A stretch of DNA of 64,000 nucleotides from assembly GCF_004217225.1 (NCBI RefSeq), contig NZ_SHKM01000001.1, positions 682,001 through 746,000 on the forward strand, given 5' to 3'. Made by a program: the position numbers and the translations under genes. Of this stretch, positions 1 to 10,309 are shown piece by piece. The notes beneath the pieces are model-generated. The model was not told where the DNA came from and did not search any database. It saw nothing but the letters and a program-made list of their open reading frames with translations. The stretch comes from Azospira oryzae. Lineage in GTDB: Bacteria; Pseudomonadota; Gammaproteobacteria; Burkholderiales; Rhodocyclaceae. How positions within the stretch are numbered: position 1 is the first letter of the stretch; the number at the start of each line of letters is the position of its first letter.

Positions 1-1026
1 GCTATCGATTGCATGGGCGGGGACCACGGTCCCAACGTCACCGTGCCGGCTGCGCTCGACTTCTTGAGCCGCAACGCGGACGCCCGTGTCATTTTGGTCG
101 GCCTGGAGGAAAAACTCCGGGCGATCCTGCCTGCTCCCGTGCCGGAACGGGTCGCCATCCGCCATGCGTCCGAAGTGGTGGCCATGGACGAGCCGCCAGC
201 CCTGGCCCTGCGCAACAAAAAAGACTCTTCCATGCGGGTTGCCATCAACCTGGTCAAGGAAGGGGAGGCGGACGCCTGTATTTCCGCCGGCAATACGGGG
301 GCCCTGATGGCCATTTCCCGTTTCGTCCTGAAAATGTTGCCCGGTATCGACCGGCCGGCCATCTGCGCCGTGCTGCCCACGGTCAAGGGCCATGTCCATG
401 TGTTGGACATGGGGGCCAACGTGGACTGCTCGCCGGAGCACCTGCTGCAGTTCGGCATCATGGGGGCCATGCTGGTGGCCGCCGTGGATCACCGCGAGCA
501 GCCGACGGTGGGCATTCTCAACATCGGCGAAGAAGACATCAAGGGCAATGAGGTGGTCAAGCAGGCCGCCGAGTTGCTGCGCAATTCGGGTCTCAACTTC
601 ATCGGTAACGTCGAAGGTGATGGCGTGTACAAGGGTGAGGCCGAAGTCGTGGTTTGTGACGGCTTTGTCGGCAACGTGGCCCTCAAGACGTCCGAAGGCC
701 TGGCCCAGATGTTGTCCACCTTCCTGCGTCAGGAGTTTGGACGCAACCTCTTTACCAAGCTGGTTGCCCTTCTGGCGCTACCGGTGCTCAAGGGCTTCAA
801 GCGCCGCGTCGATCATCGTCGCTACAACGGTGCCAGCCTGCTCGGGCTCAAGGGCATCGTCGTCAAGAGCCATGGCTCGGCCGATGCCTACGGTTTCCGC
901 CACGCCATCGAACGGGCTGCCGAGGAAGCAAGGGGGCAGGTGTTGAGCCGCATTGCCGACCAGGTTGCCCGTCACGTTTCCAGTTCCTCTCAAGCGGCTG
1001 CCGTAGCGGCCCAGGAGTCTGCCTAA
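1..1026 (+). CDS. plsX: Phosphate acyltransferase PlsX (5' end cut)
   Basis: PlsX makes acyl-phosphate from acyl-ACP, the first step of the PlsX/PlsY route to phosphatidic acid. The reading frame is open from base 1 (Ala-Ile-Asp-Cys then MGGDHGP), and family members usually have a few more N-terminal residues before AIDCMGGD, so the true start lies just left of the window; the first ATG inside is at 13. The AGNTGALM and [12 protein letters not shown] stretches are typical of the family. It ends one base before fabH and heads the fatty-acid synthesis operon. Confidence 0.95.
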   Translation, partial: AIDCMGGDHGPNVTVPAALDFLSRNADARVILVGLEEKLRAILPAPVPERVAIRHASEVVAMDEPPALALRNKKDSSMRVAINLVKEGEADACISAGNTGALMAISRFVLKMLPGIDRPAICAVLPTVKGHVHVLDMGANVDCSPEHLLQFGIMGAMLVAAVDHREQPTVGILNIGEEDIKGNEVVKQAAELLRNSGLNFIGNVEGDGVYKGEAEVVVCDGFVGNVALKTSEGLAQMLSTFLRQEFGRNLFTKLVALLALPVLKGFKRRVDHRRYNGASLLGLKGIVVKSHGSADAYGFRHAIERAAEEARGQVLSRIADQVARHVSSSSQAAAVAAQESA

Positions 1027-1027
1027 T

Positions 1028-1987
1028 ATGTATGCCAAGATTACCGGGGTCGGCAGCTATCTGCCGGCCCAGGCCGTGAGCAACGACGATCTGGTGGCCC
1101 GCGGGGTCGATACCAGCGACGAATGGATTGCCACCCGTACCGGTATTCGTAATCGGCACCTGGCGGAACCCGGCCAGACCTCCAGCGATCTCGGTTTCGA
1201 AGCGGCTCGCCGGGCCCTGGAGATGGCCGGCGTGGATGCGGCCGAGCTGGACCTGATCATCGTCGCCACCTCCACTCCCGATTTCATCTTCCCCAGCACC
1301 GCCTGTCTGCTGCAGAGCAAACTGGGCAACAAGGGGGCAACCTGCTTCGACGTGCAGGCCGTCTGCGCCGGCTTTGTCTATGCGCTGAGCATTGCGGAGA
1401 AGTTCGTCCGTTCCGGCTCCCACAAGAAGGCACTGGTGGTTGGCGCCGAAGTTTTCTCCCGCATCCTGGACTGGAACGACCGGGGTACCTGCGTGCTCTT
1501 CGGCGACGGCGCCGGTGCCGTGGTGCTGGAAGCCTCCGATGCACCCGGCATCCTTGCCACCGCCCTGCATGCGGACGGCAGCCACCATGGCATTCTTTCG
1601 GTGCCTGGCAATGTGGCCGGCGGTGCGGTGATCGGCGATCCCTTCCTGCGCATGGATGGCCAGGCCGTGTTCAAGTTCGCCGTGCGCGTCCTTGCCGACG
1701 TGGCGGCCGAGACCTGCGCGGCCGCCGGGGTGGCGACTTCCGATGTGGATTGGCTGGTGCCGCACCAGGCCAATCTGCGCATCATCGATTCCACCGGCAA
1801 GAAGCTGGGCATCCCCAGCGACAAGGTGGTGGTGACCGTGGACCGCCACGGCAATACTTCCGCTGCATCCGTGCCCCTGGCGCTGGATACGGCAGTGCGC
1901 GACGGACGCATCCAGCGCGGACAGAAGGTGCTGCTGGAAGGCGTCGGCGGCGGCTTCACCTGGGGCGCCGTGCTGTTCCAGTTCTAA
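1028..1987 (+). CDS. fabH: 3-oxoacyl-[ACP] synthase III (KAS III)
   Basis: FabH condenses acetyl-CoA with malonyl-ACP to start type II fatty-acid synthesis. The 319-residue product has family-typical length. The Cys-His-Asn triad is visible: Cys113 in [12 protein letters not shown], His in [10 protein letters not shown] and Asn in [11 protein letters not shown] at 1028 follows the plsX stop by one base, implying translational coupling, and fabD follows 30 bases after the stop. Confidence 0.97.
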   Translation: MYAKITGVGSYLPAQAVSNDDLVARGVDTSDEWIATRTGIRNRHLAEPGQTSSDLGFEAARRALEMAGVDAAELDLIIVATSTPDFIFPSTACLLQSKLGNKGATCFDVQAVCAGFVYALSIAEKFVRSGSHKKALVVGAEVFSRILDWNDRGTCVLFGDGAGAVVLEASDAPGILATALHADGSHHGILSVPGNVAGGAVIGDPFLRMDGQAVFKFAVRVLADVAAETCAAAGVATSDVDWLVPHQANLRIIDSTGKKLGIPSDKVVVTVDRHGNTSAASVPLALDTAVRDGRIQRGQKVLLEGVGGGFTWGAVLFQF

Positions 1988-2017
1988 CTGCATTCAAGCT
2001 CTCAGAGGTTAATTCCC

Positions 2018-2944
2018 ATGGCTTTTGCGTTCGTATTTCCCGGTCAAGGTTCCCAGGCAGTCGGCATGATGGCGGCCTACGGCGATTCCGCCGTGGTCCG
2101 TGCCACGTTCGATGAAGCATCCGCCGCCTTGGGCGAAGACCTGTGGCAGATGGTGGCCGAAGGTCCGGCCGAAGTGCTGTCCCAGACGGTGAATACCCAG
2201 CCTGTCATGCTAACCGCCGGCATCGCCGCCTGGCGCCTGTGGCTGGACAAGGGGGGCAAGGTGCCGGCCGTTGTCGCCGGCCACAGTCTGGGTGAGTATT
2301 CCGCCCTGGTGGCCGCCGGCGCCCTGCAGTTCAAGGATGCCGTGCCCCTGGTGCGGCTGCGGGCCGCAGCCATGCAGGAGGCCGTGCCTCTTGGCACCGG
2401 CGCCATGGCCGCCATTCTTGGCCTGGACGACGACGGCATTCGCGCCGCCTGTGCCGAAGCGGCCCAGGGCGAGGTGGTGGAACCGGTCAATTTCAACGCT
2501 GCCGGCCAGACCGTCATCGCCGGCCACAAGGCCGCCGTGGAACGGGCCATGGAAGTGTGCAAGACCAAGGGCGCCAAGCGCGCCGTGGCCCTGCCGGTGT
2601 CCGCCCCGTTCCATTCCTCCCTGATCCGCCCGGCCGCCGACAAGCTGGCTGCGCGCCTGGCGGAACTGGAATTGCAGGCGCCCCGTATTCCCGTGGTCAA
2701 TAACGTGGATGTGGCCGTGGAAAACGATCCTGCCCGCATTCGCGATGCCCTGGTGCGTCAGGCCTATAATCCGGTGCGCTGGGTCGAGACGATCCAGAAA
2801 ATGGCTGCCATGGGCGTCACCGTGGTGGCAGAATGCGGTCCCGGCAAGGTGCTGGCCGGCCTGACCAAGCGCTGTGCCGATGGCGTCAATGGTGTGGCCC
2901 TGGCCGACCTGGCTGCCATCGAAGCCAATATCAACCTGGAGTAA
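2018..2944 (+). CDS. fabD: Malonyl-CoA:ACP transacylase
   Basis: FabD loads malonyl groups onto ACP for chain elongation. The 308-residue product begins with the family-typical FVFPGQGSQ. Ser90 in GHSLGEYSALVAAG is the nucleophile, and VSAPFHSSL carries the catalytic His. AGAGG-like bases (2005-2009) sit upstream of the ATG. It lies between fabH and fabG in the standard order. Confidence 0.97.
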   Translation: MAFAFVFPGQGSQAVGMMAAYGDSAVVRATFDEASAALGEDLWQMVAEGPAEVLSQTVNTQPVMLTAGIAAWRLWLDKGGKVPAVVAGHSLGEYSALVAAGALQFKDAVPLVRLRAAAMQEAVPLGTGAMAAILGLDDDGIRAACAEAAQGEVVEPVNFNAAGQTVIAGHKAAVERAMEVCKTKGAKRAVALPVSAPFHSSLIRPAADKLAARLAELELQAPRIPVVNNVDVAVENDPARIRDALVRQAYNPVRWVETIQKMAAMGVTVVAECGPGKVLAGLTKRCADGVNGVALADLAAIEANINLE

Positions 2945-2948
2945 AACC

Positions 2949-3689
2949 ATGCTGCAAGGACAAATTGCCCTCGTTACCGGCGCTTCCCGGGGTATCGGCA
3001 AGGCAGTGGCTCTGGAACTGGCCCGCCTGGGCGCCACCGTGGTTGGCACCGCCACCAGCGAAGACGGTGCCGGCAAGATTTCCGCCTACCTCGCCGAGGC
3101 CGGCGCCAAGGGGCGCGGTGCGCTCCTCGAAGTGCGTGACCAAGCCCAGGTGGATGCCCTGATCGCCGCTCTGGAAAAGGAGTTCGGCGCAGTCTCCATT
3201 CTCGTCAACAATGCCGGCATAACCCGGGACAACCTGGCCATGCGCATGAAGGACGACGAGTGGGATGCGGTCATCGACACCAACCTGAAGGCCGTCTTCC
3301 GCCTTTCCAAGGCCGTCATGCGCGGCATGATGAAGGCCCGCGCCGGCCGCATCATCAATATCACTTCCGTGGTCGGCCATGCCGGCAATCCGGGGCAGGC
3401 CAATTACTGCGCGGCCAAGGCCGGCGTTTCCGGCATGACCCGTTCCCTGGCCCGGGAGCTGGGCAGCCGCAACATCACGGTCAACTGCGTCGCCCCTGGC
3501 TTCATCGATACCGACATGACCAAGGCTCTGGACGACAAGCAGAAAGAAGGTTTGCTGGGTAACATTCCCCTGGGCCGCCTCGGCAGCCCGGAGGACATCG
3601 CCGCCGCCGTAGCTTTCCTGGCCTCCCCGGCCGCAGGCTACGTGACCGGCAGCACCATCCATGTCAACGGCGGTATGTATATGGATTAA
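2949..3689 (+). CDS. fabG: 3-oxoacyl-[ACP] reductase
   Basis: FabG is the NADPH-dependent short-chain dehydrogenase of fatty-acid elongation. The 246-residue product has the Rossmann motif TGASRGIG near the N-terminus, NNAGITRDN, and the Ser...Tyr-X3-Lys site in NITSVVG / NYCAAKAG. The frame is open further upstream (to 2874), but that would run back into fabD; ATG at 2949, four bases after the fabD stop, gives the canonical MLQGQIALVTG start. Confidence 0.97.
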   Translation: MLQGQIALVTGASRGIGKAVALELARLGATVVGTATSEDGAGKISAYLAEAGAKGRGALLEVRDQAQVDALIAALEKEFGAVSILVNNAGITRDNLAMRMKDDEWDAVIDTNLKAVFRLSKAVMRGMMKARAGRIINITSVVGHAGNPGQANYCAAKAGVSGMTRSLARELGSRNITVNCVAPGFIDTDMTKALDDKQKEGLLGNIPLGRLGSPEDIAAAVAFLASPAAGYVTGSTIHVNGGMYMD

Positions 3690-3719
3690 TGGCGGTTTTC
3701 CGCCTGAGGATCCCGCGTT

Positions 3720-3747
3720 TTGTAAGCGCGGGGCGTTTTGGTAAAAT
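3720..3747 (+). promoter_or_regulatory. Putative sigma-70 promoter for acpP
   Basis: TTGTAA (3720-3725) and TAAAAT (3742-3747) are separated by 16 bases in the 101-base fabG-acpP gap. The area is clearly richer in A+T than the flanking genes. A separate acpP promoter would fit the high demand for ACP. Inferred from sequence only. Confidence 0.5.
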
Positions 3748-3790
3748 AAGCAAGTTTGTCTGATACCCGATAACAGGGAAGGAGTCCTGA

Positions 3791-4027
3791 ATGGAAAACC
3801 TGGAACAGCGCGTTAAGAAGATCGTTGCCGAGCAACTGGGCGTCAACGAAGCCGACATCAAGACCGAGTCCTCCTTTGTGGATGACCTGGGTGCCGACTC
3901 TCTGGATACCGTCGAGCTGGTGATGGCCCTCGAAGAAGAATTCGAGACCGAGATCCCCGACGAAGACGCCGAGAAGATCACCACCGTGCAACAAGCCATC
4001 GATTACGTTCTGTCCCACAAGAAGTAA
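3791..4027 (+). CDS. acpP: Acyl carrier protein
   Basis: This 78-residue acidic protein carries the growing acyl chain on phosphopantetheine. The attachment site is Ser37 in [14 protein letters not shown], and the length is exactly that expected. A strong Shine-Dalgarno sequence, AGGGAAGGAG, precedes the ATG. The holo-ACP synthase that would modify it (acpS) is also in this window, near 17 kb. Confidence 0.98.
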   Translation: MENLEQRVKKIVAEQLGVNEADIKTESSFVDDLGADSLDTVELVMALEEEFETEIPDEDAEKITTVQQAIDYVLSHKK

Positions 4028-4054
4028 TCACCCGGGTACGGGACTTCCCTGCCA

Positions 4055-4077
4055 ACCGGCGCCTTCGTGGCGCCGGT
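4055..4077 (+). other. RNA hairpin between acpP and fabF
   Basis: A perfect 9-bp stem (4055-4063 with 4069-4077) and a 5-base loop lie 28 bases after the acpP stop. No T-run follows, so it is not a classical intrinsic terminator. It may stabilise or process the acpP end of the transcript, or cause partial termination. Function is inferred. Confidence 0.45.
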
Positions 4078-4153
4078 CCAGCATTGATGCAGGGAGCCCG
4101 CCCTTCCGCAGTATTCTGTATCACCTCTCCCCTCATTCTTTCCGGAGCTAAAG

Positions 4154-5386
4154 TTGGCACGTCGTCGCGTCGTCATCACCGGGCTGGGGCTTGTTTCCCC
4201 GGTCGGTAACAGCGTTGAAGAAGCTTGGCAAAACCTCCTGGCCGGTCGCTCCGGTATTACTGCCATCACCAAGTTCGATGCATCCACTTTCCCCACCCGC
4301 ATTGCCGGGGAAGTGAAGAACTTCGATATCGGCGCCTACATTTCCGCCAAGGACGCCCGCCGCATGGATACCTTCATCCATTACGGCATGGCGGCCGGCA
4401 TCCAGGCCATCAAGGATGCCGGGCTTGAAGCCAATCCGGTCGATGCGGAGCGCATCGGCGTGGCGATCGGTTCCGGCATCGGTGGCCTGCCCCTGATCGA
4501 GAACACCAAGGACGATTACATCGCCGGCGGTGTGCGCAAGATTTCCCCCTTCTTCGTTCCCGGTTCGATCATCAACATGATCTCCGGCAACCTGTCCATC
4601 CTGTATGGCTACAAGGGTCCCAATATCGCCGTGGTGACCGCCTGTACTACCGGCACCCACAACATCGGCGAAGCTGCCCGCCTCATCGAGTACGGCGATG
4701 CCGACGTGATGATTGCCGGCGGTGCCGAGTCCACCGTGACCCCCCTGGGCATGGGCGGCTTCTGCGCTGCCCGGGCCCTGTCCACCCGCAACGACGATCC
4801 CACCACCGCCAGCCGGCCCTGGGACAAGGATCGTGACGGCTTCGTGCTGGGCGAGGGTGGCGGCGCCATGGTGCTGGAAGAGTATGAGCATGCCAAGGCC
4901 CGGGGCGCCCGCATTTATGCGGAGCTGGCAGGCTACGGCATGAGCGGCGATGCTTACCACATGACCGCTCCCAGCACTGATGGTCCGAAGCGTTCCATGC
5001 TCAATGCCCTGCGCAATGCCGGCGTGAACCCTGACCAGGTGCAGTACCTGAATGCCCATGGTACTTCCACGCCCCTGGGCGACAAGAACGAAACCGATGC
5101 CATCAAGCTGGCCTTCGGCGATGCCGCCAAGGGTCTGGTGGTGAATTCCACCAAGTCCATGACCGGCCACCTGCTGGGCGGCGCCGGCGGCATCGAGTCC
5201 ATCTTCAGCGTCCTGGCGGTGCATCACCAGGTTTCCCCGCCCACCATCAACATTTTCGAGCAGGATCCGGAATGTGATCTGGACTACTGTGCCAACACGG
5301 CTCGGGAAATGAAGATCGACGTGGCCCTGAAGAACAACTTCGGCTTCGGCGGCACCAACGGTTCCCTGGTGTTCAAGCGCATCTGA
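4154..5386 (+). CDS. fabF: 3-oxoacyl-[ACP] synthase II (KAS II)
   Basis: FabF is the elongating condensing enzyme. The 410-residue product has the catalytic Cys in [13 protein letters not shown] and the two His in [11 protein letters not shown] and [12 protein letters not shown]. The start appears to be TTG at 4154, giving [18 protein letters not shown], which aligns with the usual N-terminus; a GGAG Shine-Dalgarno lies at 4143-4146. No in-frame ATG fits. It closes the fatty-acid cluster. Confidence 0.96.
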   Translation: MARRRVVITGLGLVSPVGNSVEEAWQNLLAGRSGITAITKFDASTFPTRIAGEVKNFDIGAYISAKDARRMDTFIHYGMAAGIQAIKDAGLEANPVDAERIGVAIGSGIGGLPLIENTKDDYIAGGVRKISPFFVPGSIINMISGNLSILYGYKGPNIAVVTACTTGTHNIGEAARLIEYGDADVMIAGGAESTVTPLGMGGFCAARALSTRNDDPTTASRPWDKDRDGFVLGEGGGAMVLEEYEHAKARGARIYAELAGYGMSGDAYHMTAPSTDGPKRSMLNALRNAGVNPDQVQYLNAHGTSTPLGDKNETDAIKLAFGDAAKGLVVNSTKSMTGHLLGGAGGIESIFSVLAVHHQVSPPTINIFEQDPECDLDYCANTAREMKIDVALKNNFGFGGTNGSLVFKRI

Positions 5387-5400
5387 CCGAGACCAACGGG

Positions 5401-5850
5401 ATGAGGTTGCCGCTGCTTCTGCAACTGCAACCCTCCCGCCGCCTGGCAATGCTGTTCGTTGCCTTGCACGCCGCCGCTTCTGGCGGCGTTTTCATTTTGG
5501 GCTGGAATATCTGGGCAACGCTTGGCCTGCTGGCTTTGCTGCTCGTTTCCCTGGCCTTCACCCTGCGGCGCCACTATGGGCGGCATCCGGCCTGGGTACG
5601 CCTGGGGCAGAAGGGGGAGCTGGCCTGGGGCCAGGGGGGGAAGGAAAGTCCCCGGCTGCGGTTGCTGCCGGGGACTTGCTGGCGTCATCTGGTGGTGCTG
5701 CGCTACCGCCTGGAGCAGGAGGACGGGACCTGGTCCCGTCCCCGTGCCGTGTGCCTGCTGGCGGACAGCCTGGCTGACGAGGTGTCGTTCCGCCAGCTGC
5801 GGGTGTGGCTGGGCTGGCGGGCCAAATTCAGGGACGACGGGATTTTCTGA
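5401..5850 (+). CDS. YgfX-like small inner-membrane protein
   Basis: This 149-residue protein has two hydrophobic segments near the N-terminus (about residues 17-55) and a basic soluble tail ending in a WLGWRAKF-type motif. That layout resembles the YgfX/CptA family, which in enterobacteria pairs with SdhE; no sdhE is here. It starts 14 bases after fabF and its last 23 bases overlap the 3' end of convergent nadB. Family assignment is by pattern, not search. Confidence 0.7.
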   Translation: MRLPLLLQLQPSRRLAMLFVALHAAASGGVFILGWNIWATLGLLALLLVSLAFTLRRHYGRHPAWVRLGQKGELAWGQGGKESPRLRLLPGTCWRHLVVLRYRLEQEDGTWSRPRAVCLLADSLADEVSFRQLRVWLGWRAKFRDDGIF

Positions 5851-7405
5851 GGATGGTGTTGCGCGGCTTGGGCAGCAGGCCGGGGTAGTCGCGGCTGAAG
5901 TGCAGGCCGCGGCTTTCCTTGCGTTTGAGGGCACAGCGGACGATCAGGTCGGCCGTCACCACCAGATTGCGCAGTTCAATGAGGTCGTGGCTGACCCGGA
6001 AGTGGGTGTAGAACTCGTTGATTTCCCGCATCAGCAGGCGGATGCGGTGCTGGGCCCGCTGCAGGCGCTTGGTGGTGCGCACGATGCCGACGTAGTCCCA
6101 CATGAAGCGGCGCAGTTCGTCCCAGTTGTGGGAAATGACGATTTCCTCATCCGGGTCGGAAACCCGGCTTTCATCCCACTGGGGCAGGGCAGGGATGGCG
6201 ACCTTGGGCTGGGCCTTGATGTCGGCCACGGCTGCTTCGGAGAAGACCACGCATTCCAGCAGGGAGTTGGAGGCGAGACGGTTGGCGCCGTGCAGGCCGG
6301 AGCAGGAGGCTTCGCCGGCGGCGTAGAGGCCGGCGATGTCGGTGCGGGCCTTGAGGTCGGTGATGATGCCGCCGCAGGTGTAGTGGGCGGCCGGCACCAC
6401 CGGGATCGGGTCCTTGCTGATGTCGATGCCCAGTTCCAGGCAACGGGCGTGGATGTTGGGGAAGTGCTCCAGCAGGAATTCCTTGGGCTTGTGGGAAATG
6501 TCCAGGAAGACGCAATCCAGGCCCCGCTTTTTCATCTCGAAGTCGATGGCCCGGGCCACCACGTCCCGCGGCGCCAGCTCCGCCCGCGGGTCATGGTCGG
6601 GCATGAAGCGGGTGCCGTCCGGCAGGCGCAGAATGCCGCCTTCGCCCCGTACCGCCTCTGAAATGAGGAAAGACTTGGCCTGGGGGTGGTAAAGGCAGGT
6701 GGGATGGAACTGGATGAATTCCATGTTGGCCACCCGGCATCCGGCCCGCCAGGCCATGGCAATGCCGTCACCGGTGGAGGTGTCCGGATTGGTGGTGTAG
6801 AGATAGACCTTGCCGGCACCGCCGGTGGCAATCATGGTGGCCTGGGCGCCGATGGTGCTGACTTCGCCGCTGCGGGTGTCCAGGGCATAGGCGCCGTAGC
6901 AGCGCTGCTCAGGCAGGCCCAGCTTGGCGCCGGTGATGAGGTCGATGGCGATGTGCTGTTCCAGCACAGTGATGTTGGGATGCTGGCGCACCTTGCGCGT
7001 CAGGGTGTCCTGTACCGCCAGGCCGGTGGCATCGGCCACGTGGATGACCCGGCGGGTGCTGTGGCCGCCTTCCCGGGTCAGGTGGTAGCCCTTTTCGTCC
7101 TTGGTGAAGGGGACGCCCTGCTCGATCAGCCAGTCGATGGCCCGCCGCCCGTTTTCGACGACGTAGCGGGTGGCCTTGGCGCCGTTGAGGTGGCCGCCGG
7201 CTTCGAAGGTGTCGCGGATGTGGGCTTCGATGGAATCCTGGCTGTCCAGCACGGCGGCAATGCCGCCCTGGGCCCAGGCGCTGGCACTGTCTTCCAGGCT
7301 GCGCTTGCTGATGAGGCCGACCTTGTGGGTGTCCGCCAGGCGAAGGGCGGCGGACTGTCCTGCCAGGCCGCTGCCGATGATGAGTACGTCAAAATGCTGG
7401 ACCAC
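5828..7405 (-). CDS. nadB: L-aspartate oxidase
   Basis: NadB is a flavoenzyme that oxidises L-aspartate to iminoaspartate, the first step of de novo NAD synthesis. The FAD-binding motif [11 protein letters not shown] is at the N-terminus, and [26 protein letters not shown] and a fumarate-reductase-like C-terminus follow. I prefer the GTG at 7405 (protein about 525 aa), preceded by AAGAAAG; the frame is open to an ATG at 7474, but the extra 23 residues do not look like NadB. It is transcribed away from rpoE. Confidence 0.93.
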   Translation of the reverse strand: MVQHFDVLIIGSGLAGQSAALRLADTHKVGLISKRSLEDSASAWAQGGIAAVLDSQDSIEAHIRDTFEAGGHLNGAKATRYVVENGRRAIDWLIEQGVPFTKDEKGYHLTREGGHSTRRVIHVADATGLAVQDTLTRKVRQHPNITVLEQHIAIDLITGAKLGLPEQRCYGAYALDTRSGEVSTIGAQATMIATGGAGKVYLYTTNPDTSTGDGIAMAWRAGCRVANMEFIQFHPTCLYHPQAKSFLISEAVRGEGGILRLPDGTRFMPDHDPRAELAPRDVVARAIDFEMKKRGLDCVFLDISHKPKEFLLEHFPNIHARCLELGIDISKDPIPVVPAAHYTCGGIITDLKARTDIAGLYAAGEASCSGLHGANRLASNSLLECVVFSEAAVADIKAQPKVAIPALPQWDESRVSDPDEEIVISHNWDELRRFMWDYVGIVRTTKRLQRAQHRIRLLMREINEFYTHFRVSHDLIELRNLVVTADLIVRCALKRKESRGLHFSRDYPGLLPKPRNTILRKSRRP

Positions 7406-7687
7406 GATGCGCTTTCTTGGTGTGCGGCTTGCATCCGCGACCGAACTGGACCGCGGGGACCGTAGGGCTGACAACTATAGCACGAGAGGGGCGCCGGGGC
7501 TTGTAGGCCGGCCGTTGCCGCATCCGGGCTGGTGGCTCGCGGCGGCTTACGGGATTTCCCCACGGGGCGGGTGGGTCGTGGCCCGGCGTGGCTTGCGTTA
7601 TACTTCGGCTGCCTGTGGTGTGCGATGGAGCGCGATGAGGCGCTTTTCCGCCATCACCCCTAATCCTTACAAAGGTATTTATACAGC

Positions 7688-8287
7688 ATGAGCGAACGCG
7701 AGATTGACCAAAAGCTGGTCGAGCGGGCGCAATCCGGCGACAAAAAGGCCTTCGAGCTGCTGGTGGCCAAGTACCAGCGCAAACTGGGCCGCCTCCTGTC
7801 CCGATTCATCCGTGACCCGGCCGAGGTGGAAGACGTGGCCCAGGAAGCCTTCATCAAGGCTTACCGGGCCTTGCCTTCCTTCCGCGGCGACAGCGCGTTC
7901 TACACCTGGCTGTACCGTATCGGCATTAATACGGCCAAGAACTATCTGGTGGCCCAGGGCCGCCGGGCGCCCACTTCCACCGAGTTCGACTCCGAAGAGG
8001 CGGAAACCTTCGATGACGGCGAGCAGCTGCGGGACATCAACACGCCGGAGAATCTGCTGCTCTCCAAGCAGATCGGCGAGACGGTGAATGCGGCCATGGA
8101 TGCCCTGCCGGAAGAACTGCGTACCGCCATCATGCTGCGGGAGCTTGAAGGCCTGAGCTACGAAGAAATCGCCAAGATCATGGATTGTCCCATCGGCACC
8201 ATCCGTTCCCGCATCTTCCGGGCCCGGGAGGCGGTGGCGACCAAGCTGCGTCCCCTGCTCGACACCACTCCCGACCGGCGCTGGTAG
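7688..8287 (+). CDS. rpoE: ECF RNA polymerase sigma factor RpoE (AlgU)
   Basis: This 199-residue sigma factor directs the envelope-stress regulon. Region 2 carries RFIRDPAEVEDVAQEAFIKA and FYTWLYRIGINTAKN; region 4 carries the helix-turn-helix LEGLSYEEIAKIMDCP followed by GTIRSRIFRARE. Downstream are rseC and mucD, as in other proteobacteria, but the 114-base gap to rseC leaves no room for the usual anti-sigma rseA or its partner rseB. The 282-base upstream gap holds a possible -10 TATACT at 7599 but no clear -35. Confidence 0.95.
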   Translation: MSEREIDQKLVERAQSGDKKAFELLVAKYQRKLGRLLSRFIRDPAEVEDVAQEAFIKAYRALPSFRGDSAFYTWLYRIGINTAKNYLVAQGRRAPTSTEFDSEEAETFDDGEQLRDINTPENLLLSKQIGETVNAAMDALPEELRTAIMLRELEGLSYEEIAKIMDCPIGTIRSRIFRAREAVATKLRPLLDTTPDRRW

Positions 8288-8401
8288 GCTGTAGCGCTGC
8301 CGCCGCCGGATTCCTTCTCCGGTCCGGGGCTTCGTCAGCCGTGATGGCCTGGTGCAAAGGCGGGCAAAATTCCTTTTCCCACACATGTTTGAGCTTTCCC
8401 C

Positions 8402-8833
8402 ATGATTGAAACCCAAGCAACCGTGACCGCGCTGGAAGGCGACTATGCCCTGGTGGAGGCCAGCCAGGGCGGTTGCGGGCGCTGCCATGAGCCGGGCGGT
8501 TGCGGCGGCAACAATGCCTCCCAGCTTTTCTGTCACGGGCCGCGCCACTTTCGCGTACTCAATCCGCTGGGTGTGAAGGTGGGCGAGAAGGTAGTGGTGG
8601 GGGTGCCGGACGGGGCCGTCTCCCACAGCGTCCTGGTGCTCTACCTGCTGCCTCTGGCGTTGCTGGTGCTCGGCGCCGTGGCCGGCGCCGCGCTCATGCC
8701 CGGGGCCCGGGACGCGGCTGCTGCCGCAGGCGCCCTGTTCGGAGGGCTCCTGGCCTGGTTCCTGGCGCGTCGCCTGCAGGCCAGGGATGTCCAGTCCCCT
8801 CGCTTTCAGCCCGTCATCCGCCAACGTCTCTAA
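8402..8833 (+). CDS. rseC: RseC/MucC-like integral membrane regulator
   Basis: The 143-residue protein has a soluble N-terminal part with four cysteines (25, 28, 34 and 44 in a GGCGRCHEPGGC context) and then two transmembrane segments (about residues 76-115). This is the RseC/SoxR-reducing family layout. Known members modulate sigma-E or help reduce SoxR. It sits between rpoE and mucD, supporting an envelope-stress role, although rseA and rseB are absent. Confidence 0.88.
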   Translation: MIETQATVTALEGDYALVEASQGGCGRCHEPGGCGGNNASQLFCHGPRHFRVLNPLGVKVGEKVVVGVPDGAVSHSVLVLYLLPLALLVLGAVAGAALMPGARDAAAAAGALFGGLLAWFLARRLQARDVQSPRFQPVIRQRL

Positions 8834-8842
8834 GGTATCCCC

Positions 8843-10309
8843 ATGTCCAGGAGTCGCTCTGCCATGAAACGTCTTGTCGTCCTCCTGTATCTCTGCTGCC
8901 TTGCAGCAGTCGCCCAGGCTGCCGATAGCCGGGGCCTGCCCGACTTTGCCGACCTGGTGGAAAAATACGGCAATACGGTGGTCAACATCAGCACCACCCA
9001 GGTGGTGCGGCAGAAGCGGGGAGTCATGCCATTCCCCTTCGACGAGGACGACCCCCTGTTCGATTTCTTCCGCCGCTTCGGGCCTTCCGGCCCCTTCGGC
9101 CAGGGGCAGCCCGGCGGCGCCGTGCCCCGGGAGTTCGAGAGCAAGTCCCTGGGGTCCGGCTTCATCATCAGCGGTGACGGCTACGTGCTGACCAACGCCC
9201 ACGTGGTAGACCAGGCCGACGAAATCACCGTGCGCCTGACCGACAAGCGGGAATTCCGGGCCAAGGTGATCGGCGCCGACAAGCGCACCGATGTGGCCCT
9301 GATCAAGATCGAGGCCAGCAACCTGCCTGCGGTCCGCTTCGGCGACCCGGCCGGGCTGAGGGTAGGGGAGTGGGTGGTGGCTATCGGTTCCCCTTTCGGC
9401 TTTGACAATTCGGTGACGGCCGGCATCGTCAGTGCCAAGGGGCGCTCCCTGCCCCAGGAGAACTACGTTCCCTTCATCCAGACCGACGTGGCCATCAATC
9501 CCGGCAATTCGGGCGGCCCCCTGTTCAACATGAAGGGCGAGGTGGTGGGCATCAATTCCCAGATCTACAGCCGCTCCGGCGGTTACCAGGGAATCGCCTT
9601 CGCCATTCCCATCGATGTGGCCATGGACATCCAGGGCCAGCTGCGGGCTTCGGGCAAGGTCAGCCGGGGGCGTATCGGTGTGGTGATCCAGGAAGTGACC
9701 AAGGAACTGGCCGATTCCTTCGGCCTGGCCAAGCCCGCCGGCGCCATCGTCAATGCGGTGGAGCCGGGTGGTCCGGCAGAAAAGGCCGGGGTCGAGGCGG
9801 GCGATGTGATCCTCCGTTTCGACGGCAAGGCTGTGGGCGCTTCCAGCGACCTGCCGCGATTGGTGGGCGCCACCCGACCCGGTTCCCGGGTGTCCCTGCA
9901 GGTCTGGCGCAAGGGCGCAGCCCGGGACCTGACCCTCACCGTGGCCGAAATGCCGGCGGACGACAAAGCCGATGGCAAGGCGGCCAAGAAAGGCAAGGCT
10001 GTCGAGCCCCAGGTGAATCGCCTGGGTCTGGTGGTGTCCGAGCTATCGGCCGAGCTGCGGCGTGAGCTGAAGGTGGCCGGCGGCCTGCTGGTCGAGGACG
10101 TGCGGGGTGCTGCGGCCCGCTCCGAGCTGCGGCCCGGGGACGTCATCCTGGCCCTCATCAGCAAGGGGGTTACCAGCGAACTGCGTTCGACGGAGCAGTT
10201 CAACCGGCTGTTGGCCCAGTTCGACAAGGGTGCCAACGTGACCTTGCTCATCCGCCGGGGCGACATGCAGACCTTCGTCACGGTCAAGGGGCTCAATGGT
10301 GGCAACTGA
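8843..10309 (+). CDS. mucD: Periplasmic DegP/MucD-type serine protease
   Basis: This 488-residue HtrA protease degrades misfolded periplasmic proteins. A signal peptide ends near AVAQA (residue 26). The triad is His120 (LTNAHVV), Asp150 (RTDVAL) and Ser223 (NPGNSGGPL), followed by two PDZ domains (about 270-365 and 390-485). The Gly/Pro/Phe-rich loop at 64-94 is typical of DegP relatives. Start could be M1 or M8 (SRSRSAMKRL). It overlaps the next gene by 14 bases. Confidence 0.95.
   Translation: MSRSRSAMKRLVVLLYLCCLAAVAQAADSRGLPDFADLVEKYGNTVVNISTTQVVRQKRGVMPFPFDEDDPLFDFFRRFGPSGPFGQGQPGGAVPREFESKSLGSGFIISGDGYVLTNAHVVDQADEITVRLTDKREFRAKVIGADKRTDVALIKIEASNLPAVRFGDPAGLRVGEWVVAIGSPFGFDNSVTAGIVSAKGRSLPQENYVPFIQTDVAINPGNSGGPLFNMKGEVVGINSQIYSRSGGYQGIAFAIPIDVAMDIQGQLRASGKVSRGRIGVVIQEVTKELADSFGLAKPAGAIVNAVEPGGPAEKAGVEAGDVILRFDGKAVGASSDLPRLVGATRPGSRVSLQVWRKGAARDLTLTVAEMPADDKADGKAAKKGKAVEPQVNRLGLVVSELSAELRRELKVAGGLLVEDVRGAAARSELRPGDVILALISKGVTSELRSTEQFNRLLAQFDKGANVTLLIRRGDMQTFVTVKGLNGGN

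Noticed and set aside
6171-7465. Plus-strand frames opposite nadB
   Set aside because: nadB has clear FAD and catalytic motifs; the plus-strand frames are shadows.
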